A stretch of DNA of 64,000 nt from Armatimonadaceae bacterium (GTDB taxonomy: Bacteria; Armatimonadota; Armatimonadia; Armatimonadales; Armatimonadaceae), in the NCBI GenBank assembly GCA_030447685.1, contig JAUJOK010000008.1:53808-117807 (forward strand), given 5' to 3'. Each line of letters begins with the position of its first letter. Position 1 is the first letter of the stretch. Below are positions 17,964 to 27,816 of the stretch, in pieces. The translations under genes and the position numbers were made by a program. A model generated the notes under the pieces. The model was not told the origin of the DNA. It searched no databases and was given only the letters and a program-made list of their open reading frames with translations.

Positions 17964-19178
17964 CTAAAAGCTAAGGCGTGTCTGGAGAATGATGCGCTTA
18001 ACCACATCCGGGGGCGTTCCGGCGGGCAACGGTACGTCACGCTGAAATTCGTACAGCGAGCGCACAGTAAAGCCTCTGCCGAAGTTGTAGTTCAGGCCGA
18101 CGCCGACCGTCGAAGCCGCCTGCGGCTCTTCCGGGAAGTTCCACAGGCGGCGCATGGCCACCACAGTCAGGCGCGGCGTCACCGCGTAGTTTCCCTCGGC
18201 AAAATAGCCCCACACGGCATCAGGGCCGTCGCCGCCGAAGATCACCTCGCCGCGCAGCGTTATCGGCCCGAGGAAATACTGACCGTCCCCGGCAAAGCGC
18301 GTCTTATCCACGAACTGACCGATACCGGTTGTGCCCGAAGCCGGGAGGCGCGTGTTGAAACTGGTCATGGGGCCACGCCCACTCAGAAGCGAGCCGCCGA
18401 CGATAAAGGTCCCCAGCTTTTTGGTCAGCACTGTCCGTTCCAGCCGGACCGTAATTACCCGGTCACCGTCGGGATCGACCCGGTTGGGTCCGGCCCCGGT
18501 CGTGACGGAGGCGAAATACAGATACGGGCCGTACTGCCCTTCCAGCATCAGCCCCAGGTCGGTACGCAGCCCGAGCGCCTTTTCATACAGCGGCTGTATC
18601 GGCTGCAGCGGGTCATAAATGGCGGTCAGGCCGAACGGAAGCGCAAATTGCCCGGCGCGCACGCGCGCTGAAACGCCGGGCAGGGTAAAGTCATAATAGA
18701 CGTAGGCGTCTGACAGGCGAAGGTGGTTGGTGGCGGTGTCGCGGGGGCCATCCGTTTCCAGATAAAACTGAAGGCGCGCCCCGCCCCAGGTCGTGCCGCT
18801 CTTCGGGTCAATGCGGGTCCAGTTGCCGGTCAGCCGCGCCGCCGCGATGTACGAACCGGTCGGCTCCTTATCGGTGTCGCGGTCGCGCAGGTCTATCGCG
18901 CCGTTCCAGTCAAAGAAGTCGCCCGGCTTCAGGGGCGGGGCAGCAGCAGAAGAGGCGGCAGGCGGCGGGGCGGTCTGCGCTTTCGCGGATGAAAGCGTGA
19001 CCGGAACCGCTGCTTTCACTGACTTCGCTTTGACGGGAGCGACCTTCGAAACCGGCGCGCTTGCGGCGGACGGGGCGGCCAAGGCAAAGAAAGCGACGGC
19101 AGCGGCAGAAGCAGCGGCAGTGGCGATGCTCAGGAACATGCCTGAGCGGCGTGGCGTCGAACTAAGCATGGACCCCAA
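17964..19178 (-). CDS. Porin-like outer-membrane protein (phosphate-selective porin O/P type)
   Basis: This is a 404-residue protein (401 from ATG 19169). An Ala-rich signal is followed by a Pro/Ala linker (TAPPPAASSAAAPPLKPG) and a beta-rich body with GARLQFYLETDG, RVRAGQFALPFGL and LRTDLGLMLEG, resembling OprO/OprP-type porins. It ends in RLSF with terminal Phe. TTG 19178 sits five bases after AGGAG and is the better-placed start. It is convergent with the TPR gene and divergent from the GAF kinase. Substrate is unknown. Confidence 0.7.
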   Translation of the reverse strand: MGSMLSSTPRRSGMFLSIATAAASAAAVAFFALAAPSAASAPVSKVAPVKAKSVKAAVPVTLSSAKAQTAPPPAASSAAAPPLKPGDFFDWNGAIDLRDRDTDKEPTGSYIAAARLTGNWTRIDPKSGTTWGGARLQFYLETDGPRDTATNHLRLSDAYVYYDFTLPGVSARVRAGQFALPFGLTAIYDPLQPIQPLYEKALGLRTDLGLMLEGQYGPYLYFASVTTGAGPNRVDPDGDRVITVRLERTVLTKKLGTFIVGGSLLSGRGPMTSFNTRLPASGTTGIGQFVDKTRFAGDGQYFLGPITLRGEVIFGGDGPDAVWGYFAEGNYAVTPRLTVVAMRRLWNFPEEPQAASTVGVGLNYNFGRGFTVRSLYEFQRDVPLPAGTPPDVVKRIILQTRLSF

Positions 19179-19272
19179 GCGAACTCCTGACCCGAGGCGG
19201 CGGTGTAGCGTTTCCCTTTATTGGACGCCGCGCAGGGGGCCGGTGTTTCGCCTTTTCGCCCCGCCGCGTTTG

Positions 19273-19302
19273 TTGACGCCGTTTTGCCCGGTGTGATATA
19301 CT
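19273..19302 (+). promoter_or_regulatory. Sigma-70-like promoter for the GAF-PAS kinase
   Basis: TTGACG at 19273-19278, an 18-base spacer, and TATACT at 19297-19302, about 69 bases before the first ATG of the kinase. Confidence 0.6.
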
Positions 19303-19370
19303 TCAGCGCGAGTGAAAGGGTGATTTTGCGCTGCTGCACACACCCCCGCGCGGCATCGTAACGAGAAAGG

Positions 19371-21146
19371 ATGTTCAGTAAGATGGCTGCAGTCGGTGAA
19401 GATATCGAGTCTCTGCGCGAACGCCTGCGAAAAGTGGAGGCGGAGCTGCGGGAACGCAATCAATATGCGCAGCAACTGGCGAAAGCCAATAAGGAGATGG
19501 AGCAGCGGCTGAAAGAAGCCAGCGAATCGGCTCAGCCTACCGCCGAGCTGTCTGAACTGGAAGAAGCCCTCAAGCGCCTTGTCGCCCGCATCGCGATGAT
19601 CCTTCAGGCGGAAAAGTGCGCCTTTATGATACATAAATCCGATGACGGGATACTTTTCGCCGACAAGCCCGCCCTGGGCTTCAGCGACGACGAACTGAAG
19701 ATGCTGCGCATGCAGACTACGCAGGGTGTTTCCGGCGAGGCTTTTCGTGATAACCGCCCGATTATCATCTACGATGCGCAGAACGACGAGCGCATGGTGC
19801 ACGAGCATGTCAGCACGCTGAATATCCGCAATGGCGTCTGTGTTCCTTTGGTCGTGGAAAAGCGGGACGACGAAACCAACAAGGTGATGGACCGTAAGAC
19901 CATAGGCGTGCTGTGGGTTTTCAACAAGCGGTACGGCAACATCTTCATCGAAGAGGATGTCAGCCTGCTGGATCGTCTTGCCCGCAACGCCGCCTCGATT
20001 ATCAACACTGCCGAAACCTATCGGGCCGTGGTTCAGGAGCGCGACGAGGTTATCGAAACCATCGAAGCCCTGTACGCGGGCCTGGTCATGGTCAACAAGA
20101 GCGGGCGCATCACCCACATGAACGCCACGGCGCGCGAGATATTCGGCGTCTCCCCCGACGATCTGCTGGGCGGCAGAAGCTACGACGCCGTTATCAAGGA
20201 TGCCAAGGTTTCCGACATTCTGCGCCGGGCGCTGGATGAGGAAACCGGGGTGGCCGAGGAGGTGACGCTGCCCGACCCGGACAACCCCGATCAGCAGCAT
20301 GTCTTCCAGGTGCAAAGCGCGCTGGTACGCAATGAAGCGGCGGAGATTATCGGCACGGCAGCGCTGTTCAATGATATTACCGAGATGCGCAATGTCGATA
20401 AGATGAAGACCGCCTTCGTTTCCACCGTATCGCACGAACTGCGAACGCCACTCACCTCGATCAAGGGCTTTATCTCGACGCTGGTACAGGACACGGAAGG
20501 CTTTTACGACACCGACACGCGCCATGAGTTCTACACGATCATCGATACGGAGTGCGACCGCCTGCGCCGTTTGATCGACGATCTGCTGAACGTGTCGCGC
20601 ATCGAGTCGGGCAAGGCGCTGTCGGTCAATATCACCGACGTGGACATCCGCGAGATTGCCGAAAAGGTGGTCCGCGCACAGCGCTCCTACACGACCAAGC
20701 ACGAACTCAAGATCGATCTCGATCCGAAGATTCCCGCCAAGATCCAGGCCGACGCCGACAAGATCGAGCAGATTCTGACGAACCTGGTCAACAACGCCAT
20801 CAAGTACGCCCCGAAGGGCGGCGACGTGATCGTCGGCGGCAGGATGATGAGCGACGAACTGATACAGCTCGGAGTCACCGACCAGGGCATGGGTATCCCC
20901 AAAGAGCAGATCGGCAAGATGTTCCAGCGCTTCCACCGTGTCGATAACCGCGACACGCGCGAGATCGGCGGCACGGGCATCGGTCTGTTCCTGGTCAAGA
21001 ACCTGGTCGAAATCCACCACGGCAAGATATGGATCGAGTCCGAGGTGGGCAAGGGTACGACCTTCTTCTTCACCCTGCCGACCACGCAGCCGGAAGAAGA
21101 AGAGGGCGGCGACAGCAACGACCTGAACAAGCGAATCGCCGGTTAA
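19371..21146 (+). CDS. GAF-PAS sensor histidine kinase
   Basis: This 591-residue protein has a coiled coil at about 10-55 (heptads in [18 protein letters not shown]), a GAF domain about 60-215, a PAS domain about 225-340, and a HisKA domain with [13 protein letters not shown] (His355). A HATPase domain follows with [18 protein letters not shown] and [11 protein letters not shown]. There is no membrane segment, so it senses an internal signal or binds a partner. No response regulator is adjacent. ATG 19371 directly abuts an AAAGG; in-frame ATG 19383 is better spaced. Confidence 0.9.
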   Translation: MFSKMAAVGEDIESLRERLRKVEAELRERNQYAQQLAKANKEMEQRLKEASESAQPTAELSELEEALKRLVARIAMILQAEKCAFMIHKSDDGILFADKPALGFSDDELKMLRMQTTQGVSGEAFRDNRPIIIYDAQNDERMVHEHVSTLNIRNGVCVPLVVEKRDDETNKVMDRKTIGVLWVFNKRYGNIFIEEDVSLLDRLARNAASIINTAETYRAVVQERDEVIETIEALYAGLVMVNKSGRITHMNATAREIFGVSPDDLLGGRSYDAVIKDAKVSDILRRALDEETGVAEEVTLPDPDNPDQQHVFQVQSALVRNEAAEIIGTAALFNDITEMRNVDKMKTAFVSTVSHELRTPLTSIKGFISTLVQDTEGFYDTDTRHEFYTIIDTECDRLRRLIDDLLNVSRIESGKALSVNITDVDIREIAEKVVRAQRSYTTKHELKIDLDPKIPAKIQADADKIEQILTNLVNNAIKYAPKGGDVIVGGRMMSDELIQLGVTDQGMGIPKEQIGKMFQRFHRVDNRDTREIGGTGIGLFLVKNLVEIHHGKIWIESEVGKGTTFFFTLPTTQPEEEEGGDSNDLNKRIAG

Positions 21147-21172
21147 CGCCGTATTATCAACAAAATCGCTGT

Positions 21173-21200
21173 GGGGGCACGATGTACGTCGCGCCCCCGC
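21173..21200. other. GC-rich hairpin between kinase and dut
   Basis: GGGGGC near 21173 can pair with GCCCCC near 21195 around an ACGATGTACGTC loop. No U-tract follows, so a simple terminator is unlikely. Confidence 0.4.
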
Positions 21201-21213
21201 GTCACTTCCACTG

Positions 21214-21681
21214 ATGGAAACGAAACGTCCTCCTGTTTCTGTTCCGCTTACTCCGGCTCCGGGCGCGGAGGACTTGCCGCTTCCCGCCTACGCGACGGCG
21301 GGCGCGGCGGGCATGGATTTGCGCGCCGCCGTGGAGGAAGAGATTCTTCTGCGGCCCGGTGAGCGACTGGCTGTTTCCACGGGTATAATTATCGCCGTGC
21401 CGCCCGGCTATGAGGCGCAGGTGCGGCCCCGCTCCGGGCTGGCTTTGCGCCACGGAATCGGCATGGTCAATGCACCCGGCACCATAGACAGTGATTATCG
21501 CGGCGTTGTGCAGGTTATCCTTATCAACCACGGCAGCGAGTCATTTACGATCCGCCGGGGCGACCGCATTGCGCAGTTGGTAGTAGCTCCCGTCGCACAG
21601 GTTATTTGGGACGAGCGGCCTGAACTGCTGCCCGAAACCGAGCGCGGTGAGGGCGGATTTGGCCATACCGGCAGGAACTGA
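21214..21681 (+). CDS. dut: dUTP diphosphatase
   Basis: This 155-residue trimeric-type dUTPase hydrolyses dUTP to dUMP and pyrophosphate. All five motifs are visible: [40 protein letters not shown], and the C-terminal [10 protein letters not shown] arm. An N-terminal Pro-rich extension of about 20 residues precedes the core. A GC-rich hairpin lies in the 67-bp gap after the kinase gene. Confidence 0.95.
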   Translation: METKRPPVSVPLTPAPGAEDLPLPAYATAGAAGMDLRAAVEEEILLRPGERLAVSTGIIIAVPPGYEAQVRPRSGLALRHGIGMVNAPGTIDSDYRGVVQVILINHGSESFTIRRGDRIAQLVVAPVAQVIWDERPELLPETERGEGGFGHTGRN

Positions 21682-21695
21682 CGACACAGGTGACG

Positions 21696-22902
21696 ATGTT
21701 AGGCAACGAAGCAGAAACGGCACCCTTTCCAGAACCCGGAAACGCGCCCGCGTTTCCGCAGCCAGCCGCCGCCGCTTCAAACGGCGGAGGTAACGGCCAC
21801 GCTGCCCCCGCGTCTCCCACACCGGAAAGCCCGGAAAGCGACGAGACGATTATCGGGCCGCTGCTGGCACGGGCGAACCTGCTGCGTATGCGCAGCCAGT
21901 GGGATGAGGCCGTTGCCGCCTGCACGGAGGCGCTGCGCCGGATGCCGGAATCCCCCACTGCCTGTTCACTTTTGGGCGATATTTACGAGGCGCAGAACAA
22001 GCTGGACGATGCCCTGCAATGGTATGGCATGGCCGTTGAGTTCGACCCGGCGAACAAAACCGACCGCGCCAAGCTGGACCGCGTTGTGGAGATTCAAAGG
22101 CGGGCGCTCCTTCAGGAAGAGCGCGACGCCGGGCAGCGCGCCCGGCAGGCTCCTCCTCGCGCTGCCGATGCGGCGCACCGCTCGCTGCAATGGTTTGATC
22201 GCGTGTTTCCGCCGGGCCGCGCCGAAAGCATGGCACGGCTCATTCTGGTCATCTGCGGGATTATCGCGCTGATGCTCGGCTTTGCAACCGTCTTTGTTTT
22301 CCTGGGTGACCGGGAAGAGGCGGAAACGCCGCCCAACGTGGTTATGGAAATGCCGCCGCCCGCCCCTGTGGTGGTGCCGCCCCGCGTACCACCGACAGCG
22401 CCGTCCGGCAGTGGCGCTCCGGTCACGGAACCGGGCAAAGGTGCCGGTCCCCTCAGCCCGAACCGCGCTTCGCCTGCACCCGCAGCGTCGCCCGCGCCCG
22501 TGGGCGATGCGGCTCTGCTGTATGCCCTCGGGCGGGGCCTCCCCCAGGATATCAGCGTATCGGCGGCGCAGGTAGACGTAACTGCCAGGCAAATGGCGCT
22601 CGCATTAACGCTGCCCGCTCCGGCCCCTGGGGAGGCACCCGCCGCAACTCGGGAACGGGTGCTGCGCGCGGCGCTTACGGCGGTCAATGTCGCGCGCGCC
22701 GGCGGCGGCTCCACAGATCGAACGTGTCTCTCTGCGCGTTTCGCTGCGCCCTCCGGGGCCGGGAACTCCCCCTCCTGTCCTGGCCTTCACCGGCGAAACC
22801 GCCGTCGCCGCCGCGCGAACGGTCAACCCGATCACCATGGACCCGGCCCAGCTTCGCGGCCTGTTCACCAACCCCTGGTGGGCAGCCCACCTCGCCCCCT
22901 GA
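21696..22902 (+). CDS. TPR membrane protein, one apparent frameshift
   Basis: The N-terminal part has a low-complexity Pro/Ala leader, then two TPR-like units (WDEAVAACTEALRRMPES and LLGDIYEAQNKLDDALQWYG), and a membrane segment around LILVICGIIALMLGFATVFVFLG. A Pro-rich linker leads to a C-terminal domain. Near 22690-22705 the frame slips: the upstream frame loses sense, while the next frame reads IERVSLRVSLRPPGPGTPP and ends at 22902. The 1207-bp length fits a single extra base. A GTG lies six bases upstream of the chosen ATG. Function is unknown. Confidence 0.65.
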
Positions 22903-22908
22903 TGCGCC

Positions 22909-23759
22909 TTATTCGACGCGCCGCAGCGTGAGCAGAGTTATTTCGGGTGGGCAGCAAATACGCATGCGGGGCGGAAGCATTCCGATGCCGCGCGTGACGT
23001 AAAGCGGCATTCCTCCCACCCGGAACAGCCCGGCAGGATATTTACGGCCCTGCGGCGGCAGCACCAGCGGTCCGACACCAGGCACCACCACCTGCCCACC
23101 ATGCGTGTGACCGGAAAGCTGAAGCGAGGCCCCTGCCAGCGCGGATTCGCCCGCACGATCCGGCTCATGCCACAGCAGCAGGCGGAACGCTTCGTCGTGC
23201 AGGCGTGCCAGAACCGGCCCCGGCGCGGTTGGGCGCTTGATGGACGAGCGCAGGCCAACCACCCACAGCGTCGCCCCACCGACGCGCAGTTTTACCCTCG
23301 TCGAAAAGCGGCGTGATTGCAGCCCTTCCCAGAGGGCACGCGAGGGATCGGGGAAGCCGCGCGCCAGTCGGGAAAATCATGGTTGCCAAAGACGGCAAAT
23401 ATCCCCTGCCTGGCCCTCAGCGCGGAAAGCGCCTCCACACAGGCTGCCTCATGCGCGTCGTTACCTTGCTCCTTGTCATTCACATAGTCGCCGGTAAGCG
23501 CCACGATGTCGGGGCGCAGCGCGTTGGTTGCTGCCACCACGGGCCGCAGCCGTTCGGCGGGAAACCGGGCTGCACATGCAGATCGGAAAGGTGCGCTATC
23601 GTCATACCGTCCAGCGCAGGCGACAGGCCGAACAGCGGCACGTCCACCCGCTCCACGACCGATCGAAACGGCTCCACCCACGCTCCATAGGCCGCGAGCG
23701 TCCCCGCACCGCCGCCCGCGCCCAGCAGCGCCCGCCGCAGCCAGGCCCGCCGCGTCCAT
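22909..23759 (-). CDS. Metallophosphoesterase with Tat-like signal, three apparent frameshifts
   Basis: Pieces in three frames make one YkuE/calcineurin-like phosphoesterase. The signal reads TRRAWLRRALLGAGGG once an extra G after ATG 23759 is removed. Metal-binding motifs follow: AHLSDLH, LTGDYVN, GNHDF and SGHTHGGQ. A T run near 23567 appears one base short, and a base is missing near 23358, after which ALWEGLQSRRF leads to WVVGLRSS. The three changes (+1, -1, -1) restore a 283-codon frame, normal for the family. It would be exported and hydrolyse phosphoesters at the cell surface. Confidence 0.75.
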
Positions 23760-23842
23760 TTTTTCTTTCGCTTGTTTTCAATTCCATCGGGTTGAACAAA
23801 TCCGCGCCTTCTCCGATTCTATACCTGGAAAGGGGGAAATCA

Positions 23843-24430
23843 GTGCCCGATGCTGCTGAGCCGGAACTTCTTGAGCGCGCCCGATCGGGAAATCGCGCTG
23901 CCTTCGACGCTTTGCAGAAAGCGCTGGAAACGCCGGTTCGACGCTTTACACGGCGGCTGATCGGCCAGAGCGAGGCCGAGGACGACATCACGCGCGGCGT
24001 CTTTCTGGCGCTCTACAGAAACCTGGACAAACTTACGCCGCCGGATCGGCTGCGCCCGTTCATTTTCCGGGTCGTCCGCAACCTGTGTTACGACGAACTG
24101 CGGCGTCTGGGCCGCTTCGAGCTTGTTTCGCTCGACGATGAATCAGGCGATGCGCCGTCACCGGTGAAGTTTTTGCCCGACCATCGCCCGCAGCCCGACG
24201 AAGCCGCGCACTGGGCGTTTATCTACTCTGAGGTTCAGGAAGCGATGAACGGCCTGCCGGAGATACAGCGACAGACGCTTATTCTGTACTGCGAGGAAGA
24301 CCTGACCTACGCCCAGATCGCGGAGGTGACGGCAGCCGACATCGGGACGGTAAAATCCCGAATCCACCACGCCCGGAAAAACCTGGCGGCCCGGCTGAGG
24401 CTGGAAATACGTGAGGCCATTGGCCTTTAA
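23843..24430 (+). CDS. ECF-type RNA polymerase sigma factor
   Basis: This 195-residue protein has region 2 in NRAAFDALQKALETPVRRF through RPFIFRVVRNLCYDELRRLG, and region 4 in LPEIQRQTLILYCEEDLTYAQIAEVT with the helix-turn-helix GTVKSRIHHARKNL. GTG 23843 has AGGGGG seven bases upstream. The next gene, 14 bp away, does not look like a zinc-finger anti-sigma factor, so regulation is unclear. Confidence 0.85.
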   Translation: MPDAAEPELLERARSGNRAAFDALQKALETPVRRFTRRLIGQSEAEDDITRGVFLALYRNLDKLTPPDRLRPFIFRVVRNLCYDELRRLGRFELVSLDDESGDAPSPVKFLPDHRPQPDEAAHWAFIYSEVQEAMNGLPEIQRQTLILYCEEDLTYAQIAEVTAADIGTVKSRIHHARKNLAARLRLEIREAIGL

Positions 24431-24444
24431 GGAGAAGAAAACAG

Positions 24445-24903
24445 ATGGCAGAATCTTTTGACGACTCGCTGCGCGCCCTGATCCGGCTTATTCCGCCCGC
24501 GCGCGCCCTGAAGGAAGACCTGGAAAAAAGCCTCCACCTGGAGACATATGCCGGAACTGGCGACATGGCCGTCCGCAGCTTTCAAGGGCTTCAGGCCAGC
24601 GTCGCCGATCTCACCAACGACTCTTATGTGTCATCCCTTGGCTTGAGCGTCGCCCCGGAAGCCTCGGACAAGGAGAAGGTTTCGGTCACGCTTCTGGCCG
24701 CTGGTCAGCTTGCCGCCTATCTGGAAGGCCAGACCGGCCTGGTCGGCATGAGCGGCAGCGGCGGTAAAGGCGGCGGGAACATCACCATCCAGAAGGCTCC
24801 GACGATCAACCTCAACAACGTCGAAGGTATCGCCAGCGAGGCGCTGAGCAAAATGGCCGATATGGCCGCGCGGTACAACAAAACGGAGGGTGAAGAGAGC
24901 TAA
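24445..24903 (+). CDS. Hypothetical protein in sigma-factor operon
   Basis: This 152-residue protein is acidic and mainly helical at the N-terminus, with a Gly-rich loop (GMSGSGGKGGG) and a C-terminal helix. AAGGAG precedes the ATG, and the gene follows the ECF sigma gene by 14 bp, so they are co-transcribed. No membrane segment or metal motif is seen. It could control the sigma factor, but I do not recognise the family. Confidence 0.6.
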   Translation: MAESFDDSLRALIRLIPPARALKEDLEKSLHLETYAGTGDMAVRSFQGLQASVADLTNDSYVSSLGLSVAPEASDKEKVSVTLLAAGQLAAYLEGQTGLVGMSGSGGKGGGNITIQKAPTINLNNVEGIASEALSKMADMAARYNKTEGEES

Positions 24904-24906
24904 AAA

Positions 24907-25045
24907 GCCCCGTCCCTCAAGGAATGGTCTGTTTCGTTCAGAGAAGCCCGCTGAAGCGGGCTGTAACACGCGATGGCAATTGCCCCGGCAGCCCCATTGA
25001 TGGGGCTTTTCTGATACGGACAGACCGTTCCTTGAGGGACGGGCA
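24907..25045 (+). other. Multi-helix structured element (possible ncRNA or mobile palindrome)
   Basis: Outer arms 24910-24932 and 25020-25042 pair over 23 positions, with the only imperfection a U-G pair. Inside are two perfect hairpins: 24945-24951 with 24956-24962 (loop TGAA), and 24990-24997 with 25000-25007 followed by TTTT. It lies right after a stop codon and before the kinase promoter. Confidence 0.7.
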
Positions 25046-25052
25046 GTGCTTC

Positions 25053-25081
25053 TTGTCCCCCTTTCCGCTTTCTGCTATACT
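25053..25081 (+). promoter_or_regulatory. Sigma-70-like promoter for pentulose kinase
   Basis: TTGTCC at 25053-25058, a 17-base spacer, and TATACT at 25076-25081, ending 34 bases before the GTG start. Confidence 0.6.
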
Positions 25082-25115
25082 GGCCTCAAGCGAACGCTTC
25101 GCAAGGAGAAAGAGT

Positions 25116-26771
25116 GTGGCAGAAGCAATCGAAGGCGATAAGTATGTTATCGGGGTGGATGTGGGAACCGGCAGCGTGCGGGCCGGAGTGTTTACGGTGG
25201 CGGGCGAGCGGCGCGGCCTGAGCGTCGAGCCGATACAGATGTGGCGGCCCCAGGCCCAGTACGCCGAGCAAAGCTCCGAAGACATCTGGCGGGCGGTCTG
25301 TAAGACGGTTCGCGAGGCCGTGATGCAGTCGGGCGCGGCAAAAGATTCCATTGTCGGTATCGGGTTCGATGCGACCTGTTCGCTGGTGGTTCTGGATGAG
25401 AGCGACCGGCCTGTCACCGTCTCCCCCACCGGGCGCGATGAGCAGAACGTCATCGTGTGGATGGATCATCGCGCCACGCCCGAAGCGGACGCCATCAACC
25501 AGGGCGATTATGAGGTGCTCCGTTATGTCGGGGGCAAGATCAGCCCGGAGATGGAGCCGCCCAAACTGCTCTGGCTGAAGCGCCATTTGCCGCAGACGTG
25601 GGCGCGGGCGGGAAAATTCCTTGATCTTGCTGACTTTCTGACCTACCGGGCGGCGGGCCGCGACGTGCGCTCGCTGTGCACCAATGTCTGCAAGTGGGCG
25701 TATCTGGGCCACGAGGGACGCTGGGACAAGGATTTCTACGCCGCTGTGGGTATGGACGATCTGCCGGATGGGCGGCGCGTCACCGACACCGTGCGCCCCC
25801 TGGGCGAGCGCATCGGCCCGCTCACGGAAGACGCCGCCGCGCATCTGGGCTTAACGACCAACTGCATCGTCGGCGTCGGTATCATCGACGCCCACGCGGG
25901 CGGGCTGGGCCTGCTGGGCGCGGCCTGGGAAGGCAGCGATACTGCCGACCCGGCGGCGCTGGAAACAGTTATCGCGCTGATTGGCGGCACGAGCAACTGC
26001 CATATGGCGGCTTCCCGGGAGCCGGTGTTCGTTCCCGGCGTCTGGGGGCCGTATTTCGGGGCGATGGTGCCGGAGATGTGGCTGACCGAAGGCGGACAGT
26101 CGGCGGCGGGCGGACTGATAGATTACGCCGTGGAAAACAACGCGGCCTATCCGGCCCTTGTGCGCGAGGCCGAGGAGCGCAGCACGACGGTCTATGCCCT
26201 GCTGAACGAGCGCGTCGCGGCGCTGGCCGAGGCGCGGGGACTGGCTCATCCCGCCTTTCTGACGCGCGATCTGCATGTTCTGGACTACCATCTGGGCAAC
26301 CGCTCGCCGAAGTCCGACCCGCATGCGCGCGGCGTTGTGGATGGCTTGAGCCTGGATCAGTCGCCGGACAGTATCGCGCTGCTGTATCTGGCTACGGTTC
26401 AGGCGGTGGCCTACGGCACGCGTGATATTATCGCGGCATTGAACGCGCGGGGCTTTTCCATCAGCAAGATTCTGGTGACGGGCGGCGGAACGAAGAACCC
26501 GCTGTGGCTGCGCGAGCACGCGGATGCGACGGGGATGCCGCTCGTGCTGGGCCGTGAATCGGAATCCGTGCTGCTGGGCGCGGCCATTCTGGGTGCGGCG
26601 GCAAGCGGCGCGTATCCGTCGGTCACGGCGACGATGCAGGCGATGGGCCGCAGCGGCGAGACGATAGCCCACGATCCGGCCACTCGCGCCTATCATGACG
26701 CCAAGTTCGCCGTCTACAAAGAACTCTACGCCGAGCAGAACCGCCACCGGGAGATGATGCGCGGGGTGTAG
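25116..26771 (+). CDS. FGGY-family pentulose kinase (D-ribulokinase-like)
   Basis: This 551-residue protein phosphorylates a pentulose with ATP. Visible signatures include GVDVGTGSVRAGVF at the first nucleotide motif, GFDATCSLV, WMDHRA for sugar binding, GIIDAHAGGLGLLG, GGTSNCHM and the C-terminal GGGTKNPLWLREHAD. The length and the MDHRA and DAHAGG motifs fit the FGGY_pentulose branch rather than glycerol kinase. GTG 25116 has AAGGAG at good distance. No isomerase or transporter is adjacent, so the substrate is uncertain. Confidence 0.85.
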   Translation: MAEAIEGDKYVIGVDVGTGSVRAGVFTVAGERRGLSVEPIQMWRPQAQYAEQSSEDIWRAVCKTVREAVMQSGAAKDSIVGIGFDATCSLVVLDESDRPVTVSPTGRDEQNVIVWMDHRATPEADAINQGDYEVLRYVGGKISPEMEPPKLLWLKRHLPQTWARAGKFLDLADFLTYRAAGRDVRSLCTNVCKWAYLGHEGRWDKDFYAAVGMDDLPDGRRVTDTVRPLGERIGPLTEDAAAHLGLTTNCIVGVGIIDAHAGGLGLLGAAWEGSDTADPAALETVIALIGGTSNCHMAASREPVFVPGVWGPYFGAMVPEMWLTEGGQSAAGGLIDYAVENNAAYPALVREAEERSTTVYALLNERVAALAEARGLAHPAFLTRDLHVLDYHLGNRSPKSDPHARGVVDGLSLDQSPDSIALLYLATVQAVAYGTRDIIAALNARGFSISKILVTGGGTKNPLWLREHADATGMPLVLGRESESVLLGAAILGAAASGAYPSVTATMQAMGRSGETIAHDPATRAYHDAKFAVYKELYAEQNRHREMMRGV

Positions 26772-26839
26772 CCCGCTGCATTGAATTGAGCAAGCGGCGG
26801 TTTTAATCGACGGGATACTGGTTTCCAGCCGCCGTGTGC

Positions 26840-26868
26840 TTGACACAGGCCGCTACCTTTGGTAAAAT
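26840..26868 (+). promoter_or_regulatory. Near-consensus promoter of the infC operon
   Basis: A perfect TTGACA at 26840-26845, exactly 17 bases, then TAAAAT at 26863-26868. The proposed infC start is about 120 bases downstream, leaving a leader long enough for regulation. Confidence 0.8.
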
Positions 26869-26989
26869 GGGACAGTTAATCGCTGGAAGAGCGTCTCGCG
26901 AACGGCGTAGAAGCCGGTGCGGGGCGCTCGCGATGTCTTACGCTGCTGCGGTTCCGAGGGAACGGGCACAGAATTTCAGGAGGCTGAGG

Positions 26990-27706
26990 ATAAACAATCG
27001 CGACCCGCGCGGGTTTGACCGCAATCGGGATATGGGGCTTCGAATCAACGAGCGTATCCGCGTACGCGAGATACGGGTCATCGATGATGTCGGAGGACAG
27101 TTGGGCGTCATGACGCCTCGCGAGGCGCTGGATATCGCCCGCGAAAAAGGCCTGGACCTGATCGAGGTCGCGCCGAACGCGCAGCCGCCTGTCTGCCGTA
27201 TTATGGACTACGGCAAGTACAAGTATGAGCAGGGCAAGCGTGAGCGCGAGGCGCACCGCAAGCAGCGGCAGTCCGAAATGAAGGGCATGACGCTGCGGCC
27301 CGGAACCGATGACCACGATCTGGACTTCAAGATCAAGAACATCGTCAAGTTCCTTGGCGAGGGCGATAAGGTCAAGGTAACGGTGCGGTTCAAGTCCCGC
27401 GAGTTGGCCCACCCGGAGTTCGCCCGCCGCGCGCTCGACCGCATCGTCGAAGCGGTGCAGCATGAGAGCGTGGGCGTTGTAGAGCGCCATCCTCTGATTG
27501 AAGGCCGCCAGATGATCATGATTCTTGCGCCCGCCAAAGAGGCTGCCGCGCCGAAAAAACCGGCGGCAGCAGCACCCGCTGCGGCGCAGAATCCGGCTCC
27601 GGCGACGCCCGCTTCGGTTCCGCCGCCTGCGCCAGCGGCTGCGCCAGCGGCTGCGCCAGCGGCGACGCCTGCGCCAGCACAGACTTCTGCCCCGCCTGCT
27701 GCCTGA
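26990..27706 (+). CDS. infC: Translation initiation factor IF-3, probable ATA start
   Basis: The IF-3 core is intact: RINERIRVREIRVIDD, GLDLIEVAPNAQPPVCRIMD, YGKYKYEQGKRERE, and the C-terminal EGDKVKVTVRFKSRE and HPLIEGRQMIMILAP. The likely start is ATA at 26990, placed six bases after AGGAGG. Rare start codons are a known means of IF-3 autoregulation in other bacteria. ATG 26933 is an alternative with no good ribosome site. About 50 extra residues at the C-terminus are Ala/Pro-rich and lie beyond the usual 180-residue length. Confidence 0.9.
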   Translation: MNNRDPRGFDRNRDMGLRINERIRVREIRVIDDVGGQLGVMTPREALDIAREKGLDLIEVAPNAQPPVCRIMDYGKYKYEQGKREREAHRKQRQSEMKGMTLRPGTDDHDLDFKIKNIVKFLGEGDKVKVTVRFKSRELAHPEFARRALDRIVEAVQHESVGVVERHPLIEGRQMIMILAPAKEAAAPKKPAAAAPAAAQNPAPATPASVPPPAPAAAPAAAPAATPAPAQTSAPPAA

Positions 27707-27816
27707 GCCGCGCGGGGCGGCAGCGCAGGCAGCGAGCGCCCCGATATGTCGCGTCCGCAAAACCCGACGCCGTGATGCGCCGGGTTTGCTTTTGCTGTCC
27801 GACGGGAGAAGGAATT

